Shown: in pieces, positions 11,940 to 21,432 of the stretch
Layout: every line of letters begins with the position of its first letter
Numbering within the stretch: the first letter of the stretch is position 1
Assembly: GCA_947179485.1 (NCBI GenBank)
Contig: OX359250.1
Coordinates: forward strand, 3,431,661 to 3,495,660
Direction: 5' to 3'
From: Allacma fusca
Taxonomy: Eukaryota; Arthropoda; Collembola; Symphypleona; Sminthuridae
DNA length: 64,000 bases
Translations under genes and position numbers: made by a program
The notes under the pieces: model-generated
Told to the model about the DNA's origin: nothing
What the model saw: the letters and a program-made list of their open reading frames with translations, nothing else
The model's database searches: none

Positions 11940-13430
11940 ACATAATTACCTACCATTGTTCTTTCAAATCTGAAGTTTTATAATATACGGGGTGGATATT
12001 TCCAGCTTCGCTACGGTTACATAGGAATTTTATATATTCTTAAAAAACATATTTTTGTAACACACTTGCCATAAGCAATGATTTAGGCCTATTGTTTACC
12101 TACATACATTAGAAAATCATCACTAGTATTTTATAAAACTGAATGGGCTTGATTATGTCATGATGAACTACTTTATGTACGCTAATCGACCAGTAATGGT
12201 CATAGTGCATATGTTTCTGTCAAAATGTCTAGTAGGTTGAATATGCCGGAGATGCTGGGTATTTTTACAGTAAGGTATTTTAAGGTGGGCAGGTATAAAA
12301 CACAAAGCATTTTCATTTGGACAACCCTGAATGAGAGATCCAATAATGGTACATGATATACCCATCAGAACCCACATGGTTGTGTCATATATTTGTTATT
12401 TTCTTTTAAAATCCAACTGCACTATTAATCTAGAAATCTATGCAAGTGTTAAAAGTATTATGGACTCTATGAGCTATGACTCCTCGAAAGCTATGATTGT
12501 ATAGCTAAGAATCAATAGAATTCATTAGTACAGTGAATGGTCAACAAGCCATGAACTATGGCGATGAAAAATTGTGTTTCGATTCAAGAAACGTTTATGC
12601 TTCTGAGGCTATTTGTAAATCATTTGGATTTAACATACCGACGAATCAAATTATTTATAGTACAAAGTGAAGAATACAAACACGTAACACCAAGGGCCTA
12701 TTCCACCAACCCAACTCTGCGCTTCGCACTTTACGCTTCCCGAGAAATACGAAGCGTTCTACAGCAAAAAATCTTCGGACTTCGCATTCTCACAGAGGAA
12801 TGCAAAGTGGGCGTATACTCTTCGCAAGCGTTCCTGATTTAAGCAGCGATTCAATTGGACGCGTGGAACCATCAATGCGCTCATATATTCACCCATCTCA
12901 CATGTGTAACGCTCTCTGCCCTAACTCTTACCTCTTTCATGTTTCTTGTGAAAATATGCCAACTTTATTATCTCTTCAGATTTTTGGAATATTCAGCCGA
13001 AAGGAATTGATTTAGAAGTGTGAAATGAAAGTGCAAGTAATAATGTATTAAAATTCGTGAGTGAATTTTGAATCTACATTAGAAAAACTAGAAGACTGAT
13101 AGGTAACAAGGTGATATTTGAAATTTTTACCTGTGAACTGGAGAATATTCAGAAAAGAAAGGTCTGGGTGGATATTCTGATGAAAGTGCAGTCTGTCGGG
13201 GCATGTAATTCTACCCGCAAGTGGGAATTTGGTTATGATTCAACGTGGGGGAAATAGAAACGACGAACACTTGTAATAATTATATTTCAACCGCATTTTA
13301 TTGGTTTTAAAACCATTATCTGTTTTAAAATTAAAATTGCTTCACTAATTCATATAGCAAACGCGTGACAATGCTAACAAGATTGGCAGGGGAGGAGGAA
13401 GGGATACTCATAATGTAGTTGGGCTAAATC
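11940..13430. other. No gene seen outside the small hAT remnant
   Basis: Sequence is AT-rich. At 12700-12835 words such as GCTTCGCA, GAAGCG and CTTCGCAAGCG recur in both orientations, suggesting another MITE fragment. No terminal repeats could be paired and no coding frame carries known motifs. Confidence 0.35.
12239..12330. repeat. Decayed ATGCC-type hAT remnant
   Basis: It begins TTGAATATGCCGGAGATGC and ends GCATTTTCATTTGGACAACCCTG, which reads in reverse complement as a CAGGGTTGTCC terminus. Only about 90 bp is left and no target duplication is visible. Confidence 0.6.
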
Positions 13431-13437
13431 TACCACA

Positions 13438-13700
13438 GACTGTGGATCCTTCACCGGCAACTCCAGCAGGTACTGGCTTTGTTGCTACATATTCGGAGCG
13501 AAGACACCTCGTCAGCCACACCCCCACGACCTTCAACCAACCCGCCTGCCAAGTAAACTCCTCTATACCGGAAGCGGTGAGATGCTAAAAGGGAAGAAGA
13601 AATTGCAAATTGAATTGCTGGAGGTGGAGATCTACCACAAGCAATTAATTTCCTTGGATATGGAGAGGCATCTAAGGGTTCAGCAGAGCTTCCGGTTAAA
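13438..13700 (+). pseudogene. Remnant resembling the C-terminal part of a Myb/SANT-type transposon adaptor
   Basis: One frame reads GLNLPQTVDPSPATPAGTGF over 13420-13570. After a frame change or lost intron, another reads KKKLQIELLEVEIYHKQLI at about 13590-13650. A basic Leu/Glu-rich helix of this type closes many Myb/SANT-like proteins encoded by Harbinger elements and their domesticated relatives. The DNA-binding domain itself is not present. The family call is an inference from style. Confidence 0.35.
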
Positions 13701-14387
13701 CGCCCTCCTAATGTTATCCCGCCACCCCACCCACAGTAATATTCATAATTACAATTACTCGTTCATTAATTCTTCTAAGTTAATAATTCAAATTATTTCC
13801 AATGTGAATGTCAATATTTACTGCCAATTTTAATTGGACATAAAGAAAGCATCTGAAGCAAAATAATTAATACCCTTAACTTATAGACTAATTAGATTTT
13901 ATTTCCATTAGTTTGTGTTTAATAAAATGAGCAAAATTATTGGATTTAATTTGTCATCTTAAAAGTACTATATTTAGCTGTAAAATGACAACTGTGTATG
14001 TAATTAAAATGAACTTTAAATTGGTGCATTTTTGGGGTATTTCCTTGAGACGCATCACCTTGGAATTAATTATTTTCCTGATGATATGCTACTTAATATG
14101 GTTCCAAAGACGCGCCATAAGAAACACATTGTATACATGAAAGGCGCGCCGTGTGTAAACAATGTATATCTTATGAAAACCAAACCATTTCAAGTAGCAC
14201 TAGTAGTAGCCCTGTGCTTCACAGGAACAATTACTTGAAGAGGTGGTAGTGTGAGTGTAGAGGCTTAACCGCTTACAAATCAAGCCCAGTCGCGGATACT
14301 TACTGTGTGCCTAAATCTTGAGAGTAGAGCGCGAAATTTTAATAGCCACAAACTCCATGCCTAGGCGGGTAATTTATAAGGATACTA

Positions 14388-14479
14388 GCACTGCACAGCC
14401 AGCTATTGCTGGCTCAGGAAGGCAAATGTAAGTATCGAAGGCAGTGAATAGTTGTACGCAATAGCTGGCTTTGCAGTGC
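14388..14479. mobile_element. 92-bp palindromic MITE with TA target site
   Basis: The arms GCACTGCACAGCCAGC and GCTGGCTTTGCAGTGC are almost perfect inverted repeats, bounded by TA (14386-14387, 14480-14481). This is the Tc1/mariner target pattern. A diverged copy is at 7391-7485. Confidence 0.8.
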
Positions 14480-14534
14480 TAATATATGCTTAATATCCGG
14501 TAAAATGTTAAATTTTAGTGCAAATTATAATATT

Positions 14535-14683
14535 TCGGGGTACACACAATTAACTGTATAAGTACCATTCCCTGGACCCTGTAGTTCCCCCTGGTCCTCA
14601 GTTTTGTTCACAAATACTTTAACATTGTCCTGGGAAGTGCCTCTAGAAAATGCTACATAGAGTTGACCATGAGTAAAAACGGG
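14535..14683 (-). pseudogene. Fragment of Helitron (Pif1-type) helicase C-terminus
   Basis: The minus strand reads HGQLYVAFSRG followed by TSQDNVKVFVNK and a Gly-rich tail. HGQLYVALSR is the last conserved helicase motif of Helitron Rep-Hel proteins. Only about 50 residues remain; the rest of the Rep-Hel protein is absent from the window. Confidence 0.88.
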
Positions 14684-14980
14684 TTTTGATAACCAAATGC
14701 CTACTTTAATATTTGAAGTTCAATAATTAATAAATCTATGTATTTATTCCATTGTCAATTATTTTCCTGTAAAAAATTAAAAATTCAACAGAATCCTTAC
14801 AATTGTAAGGCATGTATTTAAATAAATAATTTCCTGTAAAAAAATAAGCTATGAAGATCAACATCATTAATCAACAATCATTATAATCTGAAGGTTTATT
14901 AAACATGGACAATTAATTTCCTTTAAAAAATCAAGTCATAAAAAATTTCAACATAATGAATTGAACACATGGAAATTGAA

Positions 14981-15980
14981 TCATTCGAGCAACATTTGCT
15001 CTATTTCTTCGTCAAAGGGATCGGCAGGTCCTTGTTGATTTCCAGGATCTTGCTCGTTGTTCAGTCCTTCATTGGCAGCAAGTTGAACTGGCGGAGGAGG
15101 AATCGGTTCCCCTACACCTGGAACGAACATATTCCGGATCTGTTCTGCTTGCATCATCATATCCCGGATCCTCTGATGAATGAGACGCTGGTAGTTGGCT
15201 CCTGCAGGGGTCCTCCATTGACAGAGGCCACAAAACCTTTGCCCATCTGTAATTTAAAAAAAAGGATTAAACCCAAGGACTAATACTGACAAATGCAAAA
15301 CCAAATTAGAAATTAAATACCCTTAATGAAGACCAGCCGGCATCCTCGACAGATGCTCCAGCCCACTGGGGTGGGGGGCATAGGCACTGGCGTTACAATA
15401 GGCTGCCTGCAGTATTCATAACGATACTGAACTAAAATAGAACAATAATAATAAATATATCACACTAAATCATTACATAAGTAAAAACACATTCATAAGT
15501 TACTAAATGCTAATTGTTATTATAAATATCTTACCCCAGCCATCACCGATGGCATGCATACAGTGAATGCAGAACCTGCAGACTCCTCTAGCCCGGATGT
15601 TTGGTCTTCTCAATGCAGGATCCCCTTGCGCACCAACTTGACCACCGGGACGGAAGCCTGGACCTGGCATGTTGTACCTGCAATAAAAAAATTAATTTAA
15701 AATAATTGTCACCAATATGACATGTAGCTGGTCAGCGAAATAATCTTCAAGCTTAATTAAATTAAATCCAAACTTGGAAGTTGCTCATGACCCTCAACAT
15801 TGGTCCTAACCTAGGAAGAATACGGCCATCCTCAACATTCAAACAAATGTCCTTTCCTTCCACAAAATATCATAAATCATCAACACCTGATCAAACAATT
15901 AAAATCGTAGGCATAAAGAAACATTATTTTAAAAAGTACCTTGAAAAGTCCCACCCTAGGATCACGGTAGCACGGATAAT
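14981..15980 (-). CDS. Unrecognised spliced gene for a cysteine-rich, probably zinc-binding protein
   Basis: Four minus-strand exons, 15980-15940, 15677-15535, 15431-15321 and 15246-14981, join in frame with clean acceptors (TTTTTTTTCAG, ATTGCAG, TTTTAG, TTACAG) and donors (GTACTT, GTAAGA, GTATTT). They total 561 bp including the stop. The product has a Gly/Pro/Arg stretch, then CRFCIHC, a lone Cys (EYC), CRGC and CGLC pairs, then a basic helix, a PPPP run and a short acidic tail ending EEIEQMLLE. The start exon is not identified. I do not recognise the family. It lies upstream of, and on the same strand as, the Helitron fragment, so it could be Helitron cargo, a transposon gene or a host gene caught among repeats. 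Open frames kept across three introns argue against simple decay. Confidence 0.6.
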
Positions 15981-15998
15981 CTGAAAAAAAATCCTAAA

Positions 15999-16385
15999 AG
16001 CTTAAAATAAAATCAAGTCCTGTAAATAAATTAAAATAAAATCCTGTAAATAAAATAAAATCAAGTCCTGTAAATAAATTAAAATAAAATCCTGTAAATA
16101 AAATAAAATCAAGTCCTGTAAATAAATTAAAATAAAATCCTGTAAATAAAATAAAATCAAGTCCTGTAAATAAAATAAAATGAAATCCTGTAAATAAAAT
16201 AAAATAAAATCCTGTAAATAAAATAAAATCAAGTCCTGTAAATAAAATAAAATCCTGTACATAAAATGAAATCAAATTCTGTAAATGAAATAAAATCAAA
16301 TTCTGTAAATAAAATAAAATCTTGTAAAAAAATAAAATCGTGTAAATAAAATCGTATACAAAATCCTGTAAATAAAATAAAATAC
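15999..16385. repeat. Tandem repeat, 48-bp higher-order unit of CCTGTAAATAAA monomers
   Basis: Units pair a TCAAGTCCTGTAAATAAAT half with an AAAATCCTGTAAATAAAAT half; about three near-identical 48-bp units are followed by degenerate monomers to 16385. CCTGTAAAAAA monomers also occur at 14770-14930, on the other side of the Cys-rich gene. The long minus-strand open frames across it (repeated LFTGFYF) are an artefact of the repeat. Confidence 0.92.
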
Positions 16386-16461
16386 CTCTTAAAGATAAAT
16401 GAATAAATAGTAAGTAAATAATAAATGAACACATTAATAAATAAATACATAAATAAAATTA

Positions 16462-16607
16462 CCTCCTAAAAATGTCGGACTGACGGCGTAACTCTTAGAA
16501 ATGTCGGACGGACCACGCTGCTCCTGGAAAATGGCGGTTGAACCACGCTACTGTGGGAAAATGGCGGGTGGACCTCGTGGCAGACGGCAACGGAAAGATA
16601 GGACCTG
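16462..16607 (-). repeat. Short GC-richer tandem repeat bounded by splice-like sites
   Basis: Three to four imperfect units of about 33-36 bp (ATGGCGG / ATGTCGG with GGACCACGCTGCT) lie between TTTTTTGCAG and GTAATTTT on the minus strand, so it could be an upstream exon of the Cys-rich gene. All three frames contain a stop when joined to the next exon, so any such exon would be leader rather than coding. Confidence 0.5.
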
Positions 16608-16639
16608 CAAAAAACATCCCCATTAAAATTATTTTTACT

Positions 16640-17765
16640 GGAACTAACTAAAATAATAACAGGATGGAAACTGCCATCCTGTTATTATTGCAGTTAATTC
16701 CAGCGACATAGTACTGATTGCCATTGAAATTTAAAATAAATAAAAAGGTCAACATTGCTGTTTGAGTGGAATTGTGTCTATGGAAAAGAGAGGGACAACG
16801 GCCTGGATGGAAATCCAAAAAAATCAAACATTACAAAAAAATCATCCAGACCGTTGTCCCTCTTATTTACCGCGACACAATTCAACTCACAATCAGCAAT
16901 TCTGAAATTTTAATTGATTTTAAGTTACACTTGCAAGCTGAACTACGTCACTGGAATAAACTGAAATAAAAGTAGGATGGAAATTTCCAAGATAATTTGG
17001 GAAATTACCATCCTGTTTTTATTTCAGTTAATTCCAGTTACATAGTTCAGCTTGCAAGAATAATTTAAAATCAATAAAAAGTTTAAAATTGCTGATTGTA
17101 AGCAGAACCGTGTCGCTGGAAATGAGAGGGACAACGGCCTGAATGAAAAACCCAAAAAATCCAATATTTAAAAAAAATCCAGACCGTTGTCCCTCTTATT
17201 TACTGCGACACAATTCCACTCACAATCAGCAATTCTGAAATTTTAATTGATTTTAAGTTACACTTGCAAGCTGAACTACGTCACTGGAATAAACTGAAAT
17301 AAAAGTAGGATGGAAATTTCCAAGATAATTTGGGAAATTACCATCCTGTTTTTATTTCAGTTAATTCCAGTTACATAGTTCAGCTTGCAAGAATAATTTA
17401 AAATCAATAAAAAACTATGTAGCTGGAATTAACTGAAGCAATTACAGGATGGTAATTTCCAAAATTTCCAAAATTTCCATCCGTCGTTTTCCAATTCCCT
17501 AGCTTGTACTATGCTGAAGCATAGTAGAAGCTAGAAAGTTGGAGATTGGAGCAAGAAACGACGGATGGAAATTTCGAAAATTTTGGGAAACGGGGGGAAC
17601 ACTGTCGCAGACCGTACCTGAACGACTTCCAAATGGGAACTGTGGATTTGAAGCAGCGGTGTGCTCTCCCTTTGATTTACATGGGTTGCTATGTAATTCA
17701 AAGGGAGAGCACACCGCTGCTTCAACTCCTCTTATGACTGCACGACTGAATTGCGCAGTCGTATC
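16640..17765. repeat. Foldback array: seven or more hairpins in about 1.1 kb
   Basis: Consecutive inverted repeats are centred near 16670, 16830, 16990, 17160, 17325, 17503, 17688 and 17751. The longest have arms of 50-60 bp, for example CTTGCAAGCTGAACTACGTC with its complement at 17030-17057. The hairpin at 17653-17725 has near-perfect arms beginning GAAGCAGCGGTGTGCTCTCC. A 236-bp block (16845-17080) is duplicated almost exactly at 17178-17413. It resembles foldback elements or stacked long-TIR MITEs. No transposase lies inside. Confidence 0.85.
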
Positions 17766-17769
17766 AGGC

Positions 17770-19265
17770 AGCTTGCTCCCAATACGCTGGTTGATGCGTT
17801 TGGAAGCAAGGGAGCGAAGAGTGACTGAAATGAGCGCGCGAATATTTGATTCTTACGGTCACTATCCACTCTTTCAACTTAGAAGAGAGGATTACGTTAC
17901 AAGGCGATTCATTTTAAGGAAGTACCCCAAAAAGGCGCCAGTTAAATAATGAGTATATTTAAGTAATATTATCTCGATACATACTACATTAGTGGAAGAA
18001 TTGGAGAATAGGTTAAATTCGGAAATGTTCGTTAGCTTCCGGATTTTCTCTCGCGTATTCTACCTCGTCGTTTGCCCTGGAATCATTAGCAAATTTTCCA
18101 TGGGGGAAATATTATGAAGAACACTGCTTTTCTTGGCCGCAATTGGTGATGGTTACACGGAAACCTTTCGTCGAGTATCCCGTAGGCACACTTTCAGCCT
18201 CCCGAGTAGGTTTAATTTAAATCAGATAATTACACTTAATATTTTTAGATTATAATGTCGCTTAAAAACGTACCTAATATGACTGCATCCGGCAAATTGA
18301 ATCCACCCCTCTACAAACCGATTAGAGACCATCGTCTTGCGTAGTATGCGGTATCGTGGGTTGCTCAAGCCTAGATTGGGTTGACGCAAAGAAATTCAAA
18401 GCCAGTCACATATCATCAAGGTGCTGATGGAATGACTTCAGTGACGACCAACATAGTGGCTCTCATTTTACTATGCTAATTCTAAAACATTTATGCATAG
18501 CAAACGACGCTAGCAAATGAGAAACCCATGGCTTGACCTTCATCTGCTGACAGAATCGAGGTCGTTTATTTAGGGCGACGTTGTGTGTAGATAGGTAGTA
18601 AGGTGTAAGACACATTGATGCAGGAACAGCTGTAGCAGGATCTGGGCCCGGTTTGGCAGCACGAACATATCCATGGATTGAGAAATTTTTGATAATGCGT
18701 CTTACAGGTGGTTGTATTAATGAATAGGGGAGAAATGCAAAATGGGAAAATACGGGAGTGTATGTGATAATTCTAAGGGGGTGATATACCGCTAGTGTGA
18801 CAATGTTGGAACAGTCATGTCACTTGGTCTTTCCTTTTACATCTCAGGTGCATAGCAACGATTATATTGGCCACTATAAAGGTGGTGTGCGTTTATTTAC
18901 TCCTGGTATCAGGGAAATTTGATTTCGAATTCATACGTCAGAAGATAATAATAGACTTAAAGCAAATATTTCGATTTCCGGCCCAGAAACAAATTTCGAG
19001 CAATTGCCAATGCTGCTCACTATATATGTAATTATTATAATGGATTTAATTTGATTGAAATAACCTTAAACCCTTACATTCATCCGTTTCATTCCTTCCG
19101 AATTTTTGAAAAATGTGTCCATATGTGTATTTATAAAGAAAAATGCTTAAAAAGAATTGTGAGATTTGATTTCGTTACTATTGAACTTGGTATATTCATT
19201 TTTTATGTGCAAAAAGATGTGGTATGTTTTGATTATGCTTGTTGTCTTCTTCTAAGCGCCTCTAT
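17770..19265. other. No confident gene; mixed sequence
   Basis: A plus-strand frame to 17949 ends FDSYGHYPLFQLRREDYVTRR and is followed by a stop. It looks protein-like but matches nothing I recognise and starts inside the hairpin array. From 18000 to 19265 I see neither repeat ends nor motifs. Confidence 0.3.
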
Positions 19266-19309
19266 TCAAAAATTGTATATAGGAATCGTATTGCTGTCGT
19301 TGATTACAT

Positions 19310-21290
19310 GACCTAAGTATTTTACCTTAATCATTTCGAATTCACACTTGGAGGGGTTTAAAGTTAGTCCAGAATCTACTTTACGTTCCAGGACTTGAGA
19401 GAGATGGGAAAGGTGATCTTCAAAGGATTTGGAATAAATACAAATATCATCAAGGAAACAAATAGCAATAGACCATTTAAGGGAACCTAGTAGTTTGTTC
19501 ATTAAATGTTGGAAGCTTTGTGGGACTGTTGCTTGTCCAAGGGGCATTCGTTAAAAGGTATAAGTACCACTAGGTGTAACAAAACCGGAATATTCCCTAA
19601 CTCTATCGGAATTTTTAATTTGATGAAAGTCAGAAACAAAGTCTAACTTAGAAATAAATTGAAAACCTGATAAAGCATCGAAAATAACATCATGACGGTC
19701 AATAACATGAGCCGACATTTTGCATCTAGAATTCAGTTTACAAAAATCTATAACCATGCGGAAAGTTCTATAACTTTTCTTAATTAGTAGGGAAGGGCTG
19801 GTGAAAGGAGAGGTTGTGGGTTCTGCAACACCTTGCTCAATTAATTTACTAACTTGTCTATCGAATTCTCTACGTTCTAAAGGAGACACAGGATAAGGAC
19901 GGGATTGGAAAGGGGGTTTATCTTCTATTTCAAAATTGTGTTCAATTAAATGTGTACAACCGAATTCTTCATCAGAATATGCAAAGGCTTGACGATAACA
20001 AGGGGTACATATCTGGTCCAAATTCAAGTGATCAGCAAATTCAAGTGTCTCAATTTGAGAATCTATGGGGAAATCAAATGGAATTTTAGAGATAGTAGTA
20101 GGTATGACTCGGTCAAAGGTATTACACTTAACTGATTAATCGGAATATCATTAGACTTTTCAAAAAGTCTATCTACAATTTCAAAATTAACATCCAGTTT
20201 ACCTAAGTAAGTTTTAGATAGGATTTGGACATAATTAATAGAAGGATAGAGATTGTTAAGTAACTTATACCTCTTTCAAAAGATAATTAACAAAAAAGAA
20301 TTAAAACATTGTATTGACGTTGAACTTTATCGGAGGGGAGAAATACTACATCATTTAAGTTATTATCTCCTGAAACAATAACTTTAAGAGTAGACCATGG
20401 AGGGATTTCAGAAGGAAGACAGGTATTAATACATAAATTAAGGGGCCGAACAATGCTTGATTCTGGAAGATTTGTAAGCAGGGTTTCAGTTTGAGTGAAT
20501 ATTTCACTATATTTAGAAACTATAATAGTTGATTCAAGATTATTTTCATTCATCCGAGAACACTTAGAACAAATATAATTTATTAGATTAGAAGAAGTTG
20601 GAAAAGTTGATTCATTAGTTACAAAAGCAATATTAGCATTATTCAGATGACGAAAGTCATAGCCTATTATTATTGGGTATGAAGAGTTAGGTACGATTAA
20701 GAACTTCCAAAGTGTGAAATAATTATTATTAATGACAGGGAGCTCAATACTATGGGTTATAACTAAACGTTTGGTGATTTATCAGCAAGTTTTAAATAAA
20801 CGGGATTATCAAGGGGAATAATAGTGCTCCGAGCAGTAGCTGGAAGGGATTCAAAAACCTCTTCACTAATAACACTTCAAGCTGCTCCACAATCAAATAA
20901 TGTTTCTCTATCTAGAAAGGCTACAGTAATTGGCAAAAACAACAACCGCTGGTTGATTAATGTTTCAGCTAAATTAAGGATGTCTGTACAATCAAAGTAA
21001 CAGGAGCTATCACAAATAAATGGATCAATGGAATTAAAATAAATTGGGGTTTCAATAGATGTAGTGCAGAGCTGCAGTGTGCAAATAAGAGTAACAAGTC
21101 CACCAACTACTAGCAGTGCCTACTAATACTCTTCCAAATTTACGCAAACGATAAAACTCATCCAGCCTGTAATGTAAGGCTATTTCTTCAAAGGAGGACA
21201 ACCACTGCTGGACAGATGATTTACCATCAAACTGGGAAGATCATTAAAGATCTGTGTTAGAGAAACACCATGAGCCATAATTAGTCAAAA
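19310..21290 (-). pseudogene. Truncated Ty3/Gypsy retrotransposon (gag, protease, reverse transcriptase remains)
   Basis: On the minus strand, in order: a Gag-like piece (FDGKSSVQQWLSSFEEIALH, about 21240-21120), a retropepsin-like site (LFDCGAA then a stop, then SVISEEVF, about 20920), and reverse transcriptase. The RT keeps GVAEPTTSPFTSPSLLIKK, MVIDFCKLN, a degraded finger region and FLDDICIYSKSFEDH, and stops after YLGHVI. There are at least two frame breaks (near 19550 and in gag). RNase H, integrase and LTRs are missing. Inactive. Confidence 0.9.
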
Positions 21291-21432
21291 CAGATTATTA
21301 TAAATAAATTAAATTAAATTTTGGAAGATTTATAATACCGAGGTTGGTTGCTAATTTTAGCTGACCAAAGTGTAAATTGAAACTTTAAATCGAGCGGAAT
21401 CAATAAAATAAATAAATGGACGCAGTCGAATC

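Larger units (their letters stand above)
14200..14700 (-). mobile_element. Helitron 3' region, uninterrupted copy
   Basis: On the minus strand it ends CCTGTGAAGCACAGGG, a spacer, CTAG (14203-14200) and host T at 14199. It shares more than 150 bp with the copy at 9678 and with the opposite-strand end at 49275. A helicase fragment lies at 14535-14683, as expected upstream of a Helitron 3' end. A 92-bp TA-flanked MITE sits inside it. Confidence 0.8.

Noticed and set aside
12690..12840. Complete MITE with GCTTCG words
   Set aside because: The left side (GGGCCTATTCCACCAAC) looks like an element end, but no matching right terminus or target duplication could be found.
15999..16385. CRISPR-like array
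   Set aside because: The repeat has no unique spacers and is a plain AT-rich satellite in a eukaryotic genome.
15994..16450. Long minus-strand open frames reading repeated LFTGFYF / LFTGLDF
   Set aside because: They exist only because the tandem repeat lacks stops in those frames; all units translate to the same low-complexity peptide and there is no start, splice or family support.
17539..17949. 136-residue open frame starting in the hairpin array
   Set aside because: Most of it is read through an inverted repeat (the same peptide appears on both strands), so it is not independent coding evidence; only the last 40 residues look protein-like.
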